The notes: a model not told the origin generated them from the letters alone. A stretch of DNA of 64,000 nucleotides from Streptomyces brasiliensis (GCF_014647875.1 NZ_BMQA01000018.1:62001-126000); one strand, 5' to 3'. Counted from the first letter of the stretch, positions 51,860 through 62,024 are shown. Made by a program: numbers and translations.

Positions 51860-53463
51860 CCGAGGCGTCGTACACCCATGGCACGAGCGGCACCACGCTG
51901 CTCGGCGACACGATCGGGCAGAACCTGGACCGCGCGGTCGCGGTCTGGCCGGAGCGCGAGGCACTGGTAGACGTGCCCTCCGGACGGCGCTGGACGTACG
52001 CCGAGTTCTCCGCCGACGTCGACCGGTTGGCGTACGCGCTGCTGGCGAGCGGGGTGGCCAAGGGCGACCGGGTGGGCATCTGGGCGGTCAACTGCGCCGA
52101 GTGGGTGCTGGTGCAGTACGCCACCGCCCGGATCGGCGCGATCATGGTCAACATCAACCCGGCGTACCGCACCCACGAGGTGGAGTACGTCCTGGGCCAA
52201 GCCGGGATCTCCCTGCTGTTCGCCTCGCTCAGTCACAAGACGAGCGACTACCGGGCGATGGTCGAGCAAGTGCGGGGCAAGTGCCCGCAGTTGCGGGAGA
52301 CCGTCTACATAGGTGACGCGAGCTGGGAGGCGTTCACCCGGCGGGGCGGCTCGGAGCGACGGGCCGAACTCGACGCGCGCCAGGCCGAGTTGTCATGCGA
52401 CGACCCGATCAACATCCAGTACACCTCGGGGACGACGGGCTTCCCGAAGGGCGCCACGCTCTCCCACCACAACATCCTCAACAACGGATACTTCGTCGGC
52501 GAGTCGGTGGCCTACAGCGAGCAGGACCGGATCTGCATTCCCGTGCCCTTCTACCACTGCTTCGGCATGGTGATGGGCAATCTGGCCGCCACCTCGCACG
52601 GCGCGTGCATGGTCGTCCCGGCCCCGTCCTTCGAGCCGAAGGCCACCCTGGAGGCGGTCCAGCGGGAGCGGTGCACGTCCCTCTACGGCGTCCCGACCAT
52701 GTTCATTGCGGAGCTGAACCTGCCCGACTTCGCGACGTACGACCTCTCCACCCTGCGCACCGGGATCATGGCGGGCTCGCCCTGCCCGGTCGAGGTGATG
52801 AAGCGGGTGGTCGCGGAGATGCACATGGCCGAGGTGTCCATCTGCTACGGCATGACCGAGACCTCGCCGGTGTCCCTGCAGACCCGGATCGACGACGACC
52901 TGGAGCACCGTACGGGCACCGTCGGCAGGGTGCTGCCCCACCTCGAGGTCAAGATCGTCGACCCGGTCACCGGAGTCACCCAGTCCCGGGGCACCGCGGG
53001 GGAGCTGTGCACCCGTGGCTACAGCGTGATGCTCGGCTACTGGAACGAGCCCGAGAAGACCGCCGAAGCCGTCGACCCCGGGCGCTGGATGCACACCGGG
53101 GACCTCGCGACGATGCGCGAGGACGGGTACGTCGAGATCGTCGGCCGGATCAAGGACATGATCATCCGGGGTGGCGAGAACATCTACCCGCGCGAGATCG
53201 AGGAGTTTCTCTACGCCCACCCGAAGATCAAGGACGTACAGATCGTCGGGGTGCCGCACGAGACGTACGGCGAGGAGGTGCTGGCCTGCGTCATTCCGCA
53301 CGACACGGCGGACCCGCTGACGCTGGAGGAACTGCGCTCCTACTGCGAGGGCCGCCTCGCGCACTACAAGATCCCGAGCCGCCTGCAGATCCTCGAGGCG
53401 TTCCCGATGACGGTCTCGGGGAAGGTGCGCAAGATCGAACTGCGGGAGCGGTACGGAGCGTAG
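51856..53463 (+). CDS. FadD-like fatty-acyl-CoA synthetase
   Basis: 535 residues. Adenylation P-loop YTSGTTGFPKGATLSHHN, YGMTETSPVS, WMHTGDLATMREDGYVEIVGRIKDMIIRGGENIYPREIEEFLY and FPMTVSGKVRKIELRE are conserved. It is a FadD35/AMP-binding fatty-acid or mycolic-type ligase in pattern. Start GTG 51856 overlaps the preceding gene. Having two synthetases of different subfamilies in one transcript suggests activation of two related acids. Confidence 0.88.
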   Translation: MTEASYTHGTSGTTLLGDTIGQNLDRAVAVWPEREALVDVPSGRRWTYAEFSADVDRLAYALLASGVAKGDRVGIWAVNCAEWVLVQYATARIGAIMVNINPAYRTHEVEYVLGQAGISLLFASLSHKTSDYRAMVEQVRGKCPQLRETVYIGDASWEAFTRRGGSERRAELDARQAELSCDDPINIQYTSGTTGFPKGATLSHHNILNNGYFVGESVAYSEQDRICIPVPFYHCFGMVMGNLAATSHGACMVVPAPSFEPKATLEAVQRERCTSLYGVPTMFIAELNLPDFATYDLSTLRTGIMAGSPCPVEVMKRVVAEMHMAEVSICYGMTETSPVSLQTRIDDDLEHRTGTVGRVLPHLEVKIVDPVTGVTQSRGTAGELCTRGYSVMLGYWNEPEKTAEAVDPGRWMHTGDLATMREDGYVEIVGRIKDMIIRGGENIYPREIEEFLYAHPKIKDVQIVGVPHETYGEEVLACVIPHDTADPLTLEELRSYCEGRLAHYKIPSRLQILEAFPMTVSGKVRKIELRERYGA

Positions 53464-53480
53464 CGCTGCGCGGCCTCACG

Positions 53481-53510
53481 GCCCCCGGTCACCCATGCGG
53501 GGCCGGGGGC
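53481..53510 (+). terminator. Terminator after the acyl-CoA synthetase operon
   Basis: Stem 53481-53488 and 53503-53510, 8 bp perfect, 14-nt loop, 18 bp after the stop. Confidence 0.65.
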
Positions 53511-53670
53511 TCGGCGCGCCGGTGGGGTCGGACTCGCGTGTGCCTCGGGCCCCGGCCGCCGGCACGCCCGGCCGGGGACTCCGCCGCGGTCTGGGCGTCT
53601 TCGTGATGTGTCCGGTCCGGGGCGGTGGCCTCCGGGCGTCGCTGGGGCCGGTGTGTTGCCGCGTGGCGGG

Positions 53671-54372
53671 TCATGCCTCCCGGCGTCGGCCGTCGGCGCC
53701 GGTCGCGTTCAGGTCGTCGGCGTGGGTGTTCACCGGCTGGGGGGTGCCCGTGAGGTCCAGGACGAACAGGGGGACGCCCAGGGAGTCCGCTCCTGTGCGG
53801 GCGTCGTCGGCGCAGCCGGCCAGGGAGAAGTAGGCGCAGCCCGCGGCCTCCGTCATCGCCGTGAGCCACAGGCACTCCACGTCGCGCAGCGAGGCGGGGC
53901 GGACCGGCGGGTCGACCTGGGCCAGCAGGCCGCGGGCTGCGAGGCCGATGCCGGACGGGGGCCGCTGGTCGGCGCGGCGGATGTCCCGGTAACGCAGATA
54001 CAGGGCTGCCGCGGTGACCGCGTCGCGCGCGGTGCGGATCGTCACGGGCTGGAAGGCCGGGCGCGGCGGGGCCTCATCGACGGGCTCGGGCCCCGCCTCC
54101 GGCGCCGAGGCCGCTCCCGCGACGGGGATCCGCAGGACCGCCCCGCACGGGCAGCCCAGCTCCGGGTACGGCCACGGGACCCGGCGTCCGCAGGCGGCGC
54201 AGCGCACGGTGACCCAGTCCTCGTCCCAGCTGCGGTGCGCGAGCGCGGTCGGCGCGGCTCGCCGGTCCAGCGCCGGGGAGACCGGGGCGCCGCACGCGCA
54301 GGGGTACGACGGAGCGGCGTACAGATGCTCGCGCCGACAAGCCGGACAGCGCACCGGCACGCTCTCGGACAT
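53671..54372 (-). CDS. Zinc-ribbon-like protein of unknown function
   Basis: 233 residues. Two four-cysteine modules (CPACRREHLYAAPSYPCACG and CAACGRRVPWPYPELGCPCG) suggest two zinc ribbons. A C-terminal domain (VTIRTARDAVTAAALYLRYRDIRR, DVECLWLTAMTEAAGCAYFSLAGCADD, LFVLDLTGTPQPVN) is unlike any family I recognise. It is divergent from gcl and shares its upstream region. Streptomyces homologues are likely; function unknown. ATG 54372 (MSESVPVRCPACRR). Confidence 0.7.
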   Translation of the reverse strand: MSESVPVRCPACRREHLYAAPSYPCACGAPVSPALDRRAAPTALAHRSWDEDWVTVRCAACGRRVPWPYPELGCPCGAVLRIPVAGAASAPEAGPEPVDEAPPRPAFQPVTIRTARDAVTAAALYLRYRDIRRADQRPPSGIGLAARGLLAQVDPPVRPASLRDVECLWLTAMTEAAGCAYFSLAGCADDARTGADSLGVPLFVLDLTGTPQPVNTHADDLNATGADGRRREA

Positions 54373-54456
54373 GGCCTTCTCCAAGGCGTCTCTGCAAGGC
54401 GTTTCCGCGGGACAGCGGACCCATCGTGCTCCTCTCGAGCCCCGGTTGGCCGTCTC

Positions 54457-54523
54457 TTGACGGCCTTTGCCCATCCACTTACATTGATTCCAGATAGTAG
54501 AAACTAGATTCCGCAATCCGGAA
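54457..54523 (+). promoter_or_regulatory. gcl promoter with two 21-bp spaced operators
   Basis: TTGACG (54457-54462), 17 bp, TACATT (54480-54485). Immediately downstream are two 15-bp sites, TTCCAGATAGTAGAA (54488-54502) and TTCCGCAATCCGGAA (54509-54523), 21 bp apart. The second is a perfect TTCC-N7-GGAA. The same architecture is found at hyi (59223-59287). Confidence 0.75.
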
Positions 54524-54590
54524 AAGCTAGAAGTAGTTACCGCGGGGCGCGACGGGAGTACGCATCCGACACCCGAGGCAGGAGTACTCG

Positions 54591-56375
<1,785 letters not shown>

Positions 56376-56395
56376 CAGGCCGGAGACGCGAAGGA

Positions 56396-56419
56396 CGGCC
56401 CGTCCGGAAGGATGGGCCG
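56396..56419 (+). terminator. Terminator of gcl
   Basis: Arms 56396-56405 and 56410-56419 pair over 10 bp with one G-T wobble and a GGAA loop. Confidence 0.7.
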
Positions 56420-56557
56420 CTCTGTGTTGTGCAGGCGCGCGGCGCCGTACAACAGGGGCCGCGGGGCCGTGTCGATATGCGGCTCCGCCGCGTGGGCGCG
56501 ACGGGCCTCGACGAACCCGCACCCGGCAACGAACAGAACCCGGCGGATCGGATCCCG

Positions 56558-56797
56558 TCACTCCTCAGGGTGCTCAGAAAGTCCCGGCCACTCGTCCGGC
56601 CCACCCCCCTGCCATTCGATGAGATCACTCTCCTCGACCTCGATCCGGTCGAGGTCGGCAAGTCGCAGGATCTCGATGACGTCATCCAGGTGGGAAGCGA
56701 TCCCCAGGGTCACGTCACCTTCGGTCACCCGGCGGGAGCCGTCGAGCGCAGGCGTGTGCACCACGATGTGCGGGAACTGGGGTGATGGCTGCGTCAT
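56558..56797 (-). CDS. Small conserved-looking hypothetical protein
   Basis: 79 residues, acidic: MTQPSPQFPHIVVHTPALDG, VTLGIASHLDDVIEILRLADLDRI and a C-terminal SDLIEWQGGGPDEWPG. I recall similar 80-residue Streptomyces hypotheticals with HIVVH and LIEWxGGGP. ATG 56797 is preceded by GAAGGAGGC (reading on the minus strand). No function assignable. Confidence 0.65.
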   Translation of the reverse strand: MTQPSPQFPHIVVHTPALDGSRRVTEGDVTLGIASHLDDVIEILRLADLDRIEVEESDLIEWQGGGPDEWPGLSEHPEE

Positions 56798-57064
56798 GTC
56801 TAAAGCCTCCTTCGGAGCGGACGCTTCCGCACTCCGAAGGAGGCTATGGACCGTAGTGGGGCTGGGACCGCGGCGGGTGCGACGGACCGGGAACGTCCTT
56901 CCCTCGGGTCGGGAAGGGGACCCAGGTCCTTCACCACCGCACTGGCTCGCACGCCGCCGCGGTCCTCGCCCTGCCCGCACCGTGTTCCGGGCGGCCACCC
57001 TCATCCGGGCTGCCGGGCCGGACACGGCCGGGGGCCTGTCGGTCCTCGCGCGGGGCGTGGACCG

Positions 57065-57345
57065 CCTCTTCCGCGCGCCGACCGGAGTCGGGCCGGCGAC
57101 GTGGAAATGGGCCAGGTTCTTCTCGATCACGTCGTCGCGGGAGACCTGCGCGAGGCCGCCGGCGATGTCCGCGACCGGACGCCGCTTCTCGTCCTCGGAC
57201 ATCAGCCGGTACGGCTCGCCGGCTGATTGCCCTCTTCCGTACAGAACTTGAGGGCGAAGCCGCGCGGGTCGCGGACCGCGTCCGCGCGCCGAGGTTGTCG
57301 GTCACGGTCGAGAAGGGTGATCGGACGGTCGACAGTTTGCCGAAG
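57065..57345 (-). pseudogene. Catalase remnant with large internal deletion
   Basis: On the minus strand, about 57345-57202 reads catalase N-terminal phrases in two frames (LSTVRSPFSTVTDNLGA; ADAVRDPRGFALKFCTEEGN). It then jumps to the catalase C-terminus (SEDEKRRPVADIAGGLAQVS, RDDVIEKNLAHFHVA) down to about 57065. In a complete catalase these segments are hundreds of residues apart, so most of the enzyme is deleted, with a frameshift. Its position beside gcl/hyi and urate oxidase fits a catalase gene I recall in the equivalent S. coelicolor region (SCO6204). Confidence 0.75.
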
Positions 57346-57426
57346 TGGATTCCGGGCCGCGGCGCCGCCTGGGCGCGACAGGACAATTGTCGGCGGCACG
57401 GCGGCCCGGAAGTCTCTGTGGATGCG

Positions 57427-58320
57427 TCAGCACTGGGCGCCGGAGAGGCGCTCCACGGCCCGCAGCAGGGCGGAGTGGTCGAGGCCGCCGTCGCCCTGCG
57501 CGCGCAGGCTGGCGACCAGCTGGGCGACCACGGCGCCCACCGGCAGGGCCGCGCCGACGTTACGCGCGGCGTCCGTGACGATGCCCATGTCCTTGTGGTG
57601 CAGGTCGATGCGGAAGCCCGGCTCGAAGTCGCGGTTCAGGAAGTTGTCCTTCTTCCGCGTCAGCACGGTGGAGCCCGCGAGCCCGCCGTTGAGGACGTCC
57701 AGGGCCGCCGTCAGGTCCACGCCGGACTTCTCCAGGAAGACCACGGCCTCGGCGCACGCCTGGATGTTCACGGCGACGATCAGCTGGTTGGCCGCCTTCA
57801 CGGTCTGGCCGGAGCCGTGCGGACCGCACAGCACTATGGTCTTGCCCAGCGCCTCGAACAGCGGCTTCGCGGCGTCGAAGTCGGCCTGCTCGCCGCCGAC
57901 CATGATCGACAGAACCGCCTCGACGGCACCGGCCTCACCACCGGAGACGGGCGCGTCCAGGACGTGGATGCCCTTCTCCGCGGCGGCCTTCGCCAGGTCG
58001 ACCGAGGTCTGCGGGGTGATGGAGGACATGTCGATCAGCAGGGCGCCGGAGCGCGCGTTCTCCAGGATGCCGTCCGGGCCGTAGGCGATCGCCTCGACCT
58101 GCGGGGACGCGGGCACCATCGTGATCACCACATCGGCGTCACGGACCGCCTCCGCGATCGACCCGGCCGCGGTGCCGCCGGCGGCGGCCAGGCGGTCCAG
58201 CTTGTCCTGCTCCAGGGTGTAGCCGGTGACGTCGTAACCCGCCTTGATCAGGTTCTCGGACATGGGCGAGCCCATGATGCCGAGGCCTATCCAGGCGACC
58301 TTGGGAAGGGTGCTGCTCAT
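57427..58320 (-). CDS. glxR: 2-Hydroxy-3-oxopropionate (tartronate semialdehyde) reductase
   Basis: 297 residues of the beta-hydroxyacid dehydrogenase family: the N-terminal NAD(P) fold (WIGLGIMGSPMSENLIKAGYDVTGY), the substrate motif DAPVSGGEAGAVEAVLSIMVGG, the catalytic Lys region (GSGQTVKAANQLIVAVN) and the C-terminal FRIDLHHKDMGI. It reduces tartronate semialdehyde from Gcl to glycerate. It is the second gene of a minus-strand operon, 40 bp after hyi. Confidence 0.93.
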   Translation of the reverse strand: MSSTLPKVAWIGLGIMGSPMSENLIKAGYDVTGYTLEQDKLDRLAAAGGTAAGSIAEAVRDADVVITMVPASPQVEAIAYGPDGILENARSGALLIDMSSITPQTSVDLAKAAAEKGIHVLDAPVSGGEAGAVEAVLSIMVGGEQADFDAAKPLFEALGKTIVLCGPHGSGQTVKAANQLIVAVNIQACAEAVVFLEKSGVDLTAALDVLNGGLAGSTVLTRKKDNFLNRDFEPGFRIDLHHKDMGIVTDAARNVGAALPVGAVVAQLVASLRAQGDGGLDHSALLRAVERLSGAQC

Positions 58321-58360
58321 GGTCGGTGCCTCTCTCAACTGCTGTGCAATGTCAGGGGGG

Positions 58361-59191
58361 TCAGCGGGACTCGCGCTGAAGCCACTCGAAGGCCTCGGAA
58401 CTCGGCCTGTCGCCCGGCTTGTACTCCAGGCCGACCCAGCCGTCGTAACCGGCCTTCCGCAACTGGTCGAGCAGCTCCTCCAGGGGGAGCGAACCGGTCC
58501 CCGGGGCGCCGCGGCCGGGGTTGTCGGCGATCTGCACATGACCGGTCCAGGACGCGTACCGCTCGATGACCGAGGGCAGGTCCTCGCCGTTCATCGACAG
58601 GTGGTACAGGTCCATCAGGAACTTCGTGTTCCCCAGCCCCGTCGCCTCGTTGACCTCGTCCACGACCGCCACCGCTGCCGGTGCCGACACGAGCGGGTAC
58701 AGCGGCGACTCAGGCTTGTTGAGCGCCTCGACGAGGAGGATCGCGCCGATCCGGTCGGCGGCGCGGGCCGCGAGGACCAGGTTCTCCAGCGCGAGTTCGT
58801 CCTGCGCGGCCGGATCGACGCCGTCGACCCGGTTGCCGTACAGGGCGTTGAGCGCCTCGCAGCCCAGCGAGGCGGCGAAGCCGGCGGCGACGTCGATGTT
58901 GGCGCGGAAGCGGTCCGACTCCTCACCCGGGATCGACAGGGCGCCGCGGTCGGGGCCGGGAAGCTGTCCGGCGTAGAAGTTCAGGCCCGTGAGCTGGACG
59001 CGCGCGTCCTCGACCGCCTTCTTGAGCGCGTCGAGGTCCGCCTGCTCGGGCGTCGGGGAGTCGACCCAGGGCCACCACAGCTCGACCGCCGAGAAGCCCG
59101 CCGCCGCGGCGGCCGCGGGGCGCTCCAGGAGCGGGAGTTCCGTGAAGAGGATCGACAGGTTGACGTTGAAGCGCTGGTCTGCGAATCCCAT
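58361..59191 (-). CDS. hyi: Hydroxypyruvate isomerase
   Basis: 276 residues of the AP-endonuclease-2/xylose-isomerase-like TIM barrel. FNVNLSILFTELPLLERPAAAAAAGFSAVELWWPW, LVEALNKPES and FLMDLYHLSMNGEDL, with metal-ligand Glu/His, match Hyi. It interconverts hydroxypyruvate and tartronate semialdehyde. First gene of the hyi-glxR operon; GGAAGGGAGCGC precedes ATG 59191. Driven from a promoter carrying the same paired operators as gcl. Confidence 0.93.
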   Translation of the reverse strand: MGFADQRFNVNLSILFTELPLLERPAAAAAAGFSAVELWWPWVDSPTPEQADLDALKKAVEDARVQLTGLNFYAGQLPGPDRGALSIPGEESDRFRANIDVAAGFAASLGCEALNALYGNRVDGVDPAAQDELALENLVLAARAADRIGAILLVEALNKPESPLYPLVSAPAAVAVVDEVNEATGLGNTKFLMDLYHLSMNGEDLPSVIERYASWTGHVQIADNPGRGAPGTGSLPLEELLDQLRKAGYDGWVGLEYKPGDRPSSEAFEWLQRESR

Positions 59192-59222
59192 GGGGCCCGC
59201 GCTCCCTTCCGTGGATCGTGTT

Positions 59223-59287
59223 TTCCATATTACGGAAGTTGCTTTCTGCGTAATGGAAGATTGCAGGCGCGGTGAGCGTGTTGTCAA
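59223..59287 (-). promoter_or_regulatory. hyi-glxR promoter with two 21-bp spaced operators
   Basis: Minus-strand TTGACA (59287-59282) is followed, after 17-18 bp, by GCAATC/CAATCT as a poor -10. Next come two 15-bp near-palindromes (plus-strand coordinates and reading): TTCTGCGTAATGGAA (59244-59258) and TTCCATATTACGGAA (59223-59237), 21 bp apart. Layout matches the gcl promoter. Confidence 0.75.
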
Positions 59288-59440
59288 GAGGGCCGGGAGG
59301 AAACGGCACGGGTGCGGACATGCCGCCGCCCCGCTCCCGGTGAACGCGGGAACGGGGCGCGGTGACAGGTCCGCGCGGGCTTCGGACGTACGTCCGTGCG
59401 GGCGGCGGCGGTACATCCGTGCAGGTGAGCGCCTATGCCC

Positions 59441-60000
59441 TCATGACCGCAGGAACCGGCTGATGTGCAGCCGCATGTCCGCGCTGCCGAGGTCGTGCGC
59501 GACGGCGTGCCGGCGCGGGGTGCCGTAGCCCCGCGCCTCGTCCCGGGCCACGCCCAGCGACAGCAGCCGGTGCGGCCGGTCGCCCAGCGCCTCGGCGACC
59601 TCCCCGGCGGACGTGCCGGCCAGATACGGTTCGGCGAGGACGACGTCCGCGTCCGCCTGGTCGGTCAGCGCCGCGCGCAGCGTCGCGGCGTCGAAGGGGC
59701 GCACGGTGGCCGCGTACGGGACGGTGACGTCGAGGCCCTCGGTGGCCGCGAGGGCCGTGTCGGCGAGCGGACCCACGGCGAGCACGGTGGCCGCCCCGCC
59801 CCGGCGCAGCACACGGAAGCCGGGGCCGCCGTCCGGCGCCAAGGGCCGCGCGTCGGACTGGTTGGACAGCCGGACGTACACCGGGTCGTCACCGCGGGCC
59901 GCCGCCCGCAGCTGGGCCTCGGCCTCGTCGGGGTGGCCCGGCACGTGGATCGTCCACTCGGGGAGCGTGGCCAGCAGGGCGACATCGCCCGGGGACTGGT
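59441..60000 (-). pseudogene. Transketolase C-terminal fragment
   Basis: On the minus strand, the frame QSPGDVALLATLPEWTIHVP then GHPDEAEAQLRAAARGDDPVYVRLS, ending RLHISRFLRS at 59441, matches the pyrimidine-domain end and C-terminal domain of a transketolase-like protein (GDxALLATLPG and DEAEAQLRAA patterns). The N-terminal ThDP part is missing. It is fused at about 60000 to a cupin-like fragment. Confidence 0.65.
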
Positions 60001-60383
60001 GGTTCCGGCAGCCCGGCCTTGATCTGCCGGAGCACGGCGCGCAGCGGGGCGTGCCGGTCCTCCAACCGGCTCGGCGTCATCGTGGCGCCGGCCGCGAGGA
60101 GCGCGCGGATCCCGTCAGGGCCGGCGAATCCGGCGACCGCCCGTTCACCGTCCGCGTGGTGTTGAACGCGGGAATCTCCGGCTGTCGGCTGCCGCCCTTC
60201 CTTGAGCAGCATGAAATACGGCCGGCGCACCAGCCCTGTGTCGAGCAGATCGAGAATTTCGGCCTCGTCGACCAGGCCGTCGACGGAGGACGCCTTTTTG
60301 AACAGTCCGTGTTCCTTGTTCCAGTAGGTGCCCGGCAGATCCGCCTCGTCGATGAGGCGGGCGAGCGGATGGTCAGTGCCCAC
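60000..60383 (-). pseudogene. Cupin/JmjC-like protein, truncated
   Basis: About 127 N-terminal codons read MGTDHPLARLIDEADLPGTY, WNKEHGLFKKASSVDGLVDE, AEILDLLDTGLVRRPYFMLL and SRLEDRHAPLRAVLRQI. This is the opening of actinobacterial cupin-like (JmjC-related) proteins, but the metal-binding barrel is lost at the fusion with the transketolase fragment. A two-frame break near 60165-60195 (EIPAFNTTRTVNGR in an alternate frame) adds further decay. Confidence 0.6.
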
Positions 60384-60697
60384 GGCCGTTCCTTCATGCT
60401 CAGCTGCTGAACGGAGGACATTCCGGGGTGGCCGGTGCCGGCCCCGGAATCAGCCCTGGATCACATTCGAATTCTCCGTCCGGGTGGAGAGCCGATTGCT
60501 TTCGGGGCGGCGTCGAAAACGGGTCAACGGAAACATTGCGGCCCTCCGGTGGCGGTCCAGCGCTGATATGGCCTCGCCCAGGGAATGCGCGAGAATTCGA
60601 TCGAGTTCCGGGCGAGTGGAATTCGAGTAATCGGGGAAACCGGGGTCTGTTAGGGTCCTCCCGAAGTGACCGGGGCGAGCGATGCCATGGGGGCACA
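60384..60697. other. 314-bp gap before the thiamine-binding-like gene
   Basis: No gene identified. This stretch is lower in G+C than its flanks (60460-60640). It separates the decayed cupin fragment from the small operon and holds that operon's promoter. No strong repeat or hairpin found. Confidence 0.4.
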
Positions 60698-60949
60698 GTG
60701 CGTTTGCGAGTGGAGTTCACGACGGAACCCTTCGATCTGGACGAGGCTCCGGCGCACGCGCTGGCCGCCCGCGAGGTCATCGAGGCGGCCGAGCTGGACG
60801 CGGTCGACGTCGGCCCGTTCGGCAACACCGCGGAGGGCGGCGCCGCCACCGTGCTCGGCGCGGTCGACACTCTGCTGCGCAAGTCGCTGGCGGCCGGTGC
60901 CACCCGGATCTCACTGCAGGTCAACGTGATCGGGGAGGGCGACAATTGA
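60698..60949 (+). CDS. Thiamine-binding protein-like (PF01910-type) small protein
   Basis: 83 residues: RVEFTTEPFDLDEAPAHALAAREVIEAAELD, then VDVGPFGNTAEGGAATVLGAVDTLLRKSLAAGATRISLQVNVIGEGDN. The beta-alpha-beta pattern and terminal VNV resemble the MTH1187/YkoF-like thiamine-binding family. GTG 60698 is preferred, with GGGG just before; another GTG lies at 60710. The stop overlaps the next TTG start by 3 bp, coupling the pair. Confidence 0.65.
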   Translation: MRLRVEFTTEPFDLDEAPAHALAAREVIEAAELDAVDVGPFGNTAEGGAATVLGAVDTLLRKSLAAGATRISLQVNVIGEGDN

Positions 60950-61308
60950 CCGGGGACGAGCCTTTCATCGCGGCCGTGAAGCCGCTGGTCGACGCCATGG
61001 GCGGGGAGATGCTGCCCCCGGACGAGGCCGGTCCTGACGACGTCGTGCTCGCCTGGGAGGGCGCCGACGCCGTCGCCGTACGTCTGCCGCAGCTCGCCGA
61101 CTCCCTCGACCACATCCTGGCCGCCATGGAGCGCAAGCGGGGCAAGCCGCTGGCCGACCTGGACCGCAAGGCCAAGCAGGAGGTCGTACGGATACTGGAG
61201 GCGCGCGGCGCCTTCTCCGTACGGCACGGCGTGGAGACCGTGGCCGGCGCCCTGGGTGTCAGCCGCTTCACCGTCTACAACTACCTCAACCGTGAGAAGG
61301 GGGCCTGA
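60946..61308 (+). CDS. Helix-turn-helix protein with Fis/PucR-like C-terminus
   Basis: 120 residues. The C-terminus RKAKQEVVRILEARGAFSVRHGVETVAGALGVSRFTVYNYLNREKG is a clear HTH. The N-terminal half (PLVDAMGGEMLPPDEAGPDDVVLAWEGADAVAVRLPQLADSLDHILAAMER) may dimerise. It starts at TTG 60946 inside the preceding stop region, with GGGGAGGG upstream. A comparable HTH gene is, as I recall, near the S. coelicolor urate genes (SCO6208). It may regulate uraD-uraH-uox, 200 bp downstream. Confidence 0.75.
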   Translation: MTGDEPFIAAVKPLVDAMGGEMLPPDEAGPDDVVLAWEGADAVAVRLPQLADSLDHILAAMERKRGKPLADLDRKAKQEVVRILEARGAFSVRHGVETVAGALGVSRFTVYNYLNREKGA

Positions 61309-61417
61309 TCGAGGCCGAGAAACGGCCCAGGTCAGGGCCCTCATCGGGACCCTCCCCGCAGGTACGCGACAGCCGCCGTCCGCCGTCCGGACAGCGGCCT
61401 TTTGTCATCCCGAATTT

Positions 61418-61457
61418 TCAACAAAGTGTTGACGCGAAGTTCTGGACGGCGTTAGCT
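61418..61457 (+). promoter_or_regulatory. Promoter and palindromic operator of uraD operon
   Basis: TCAACAAAGTGTTGA (61418-61432) is a perfect 6+6 palindrome with AAG centre. It overlaps TTGACG (61429-61434), which with a 17-bp spacer precedes TTAGCT (61452-61457), a plausible sigma-70 -10. The palindrome on the -35 suggests repression. Confidence 0.65.
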
Positions 61458-61507
61458 GACCGCAGCCCGTTCAGCACCCAAGGCCGCTCGCGGCCACGGA
61501 GGCCCCC

Positions 61508-62017
61508 GTGACGACGACTTCCACGCCCCCGGGCCTGGCCCGGTTCAATGGACTCGAGGAGCCCGCGGCCCTCGCCGCGCTCCACGAGGCGTGCGCCTCC
61601 ACGGCGTGGGCCCGGCAGCTGCTCACCGGCCGCCCCTACGCCACCGCCGACGACCTCTACACCGCCGGCGACGCCGCCATGGCCGAGCTGACCGGCGAGG
61701 ACCTGGCGGAGGCGATGGCCGGACACCCGCCGATCGGCCGTCCCGAGCCGGGCGACCCGGCCTCGGCCCGGGAACAGCGCGGCATGGCCGGCGCCTCCGC
61801 GGAGCTGAAAGCGGAGATGCTGGAACTGAACCTGGCCTACCAGGACAGGTTCGGCCACGTCTTCCTGATCTGCGCCACCGGCAGAACCGGCGAGCAGATG
61901 CGGGACGCGGTCAAGGAGCGGATCGGGAACTCGCCCGAGCAGGAGCAGGAGATCGTGCGCACCGAACTGGGCAAGATCAACCGTATCCGGCTCGCCCGAC
62001 TCGTCGAAGAGGACTGA
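61508..62017 (+). CDS. uraD: OHCU decarboxylase
   Basis: 169 residues. LARFNGLEEPAALAALHEACASTAWARQLLTGRPYATADDLYTAGD, AGHPPIG (catalytic His in an HPxIG motif), ELNLAYQDRFGHVFLICATGRTGEQM and LGKINRIRLARLVEED match UraD. It decarboxylates 2-oxo-4-hydroxy-4-carboxy-5-ureidoimidazoline to S-allantoin. GTG 61508 starts the urate operon; uraH follows 7 bp after its stop. Confidence 0.93.
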   Translation: MTTTSTPPGLARFNGLEEPAALAALHEACASTAWARQLLTGRPYATADDLYTAGDAAMAELTGEDLAEAMAGHPPIGRPEPGDPASAREQRGMAGASAELKAEMLELNLAYQDRFGHVFLICATGRTGEQMRDAVKERIGNSPEQEQEIVRTELGKINRIRLARLVEED

Positions 62018-62024
62018 CGCAGCC

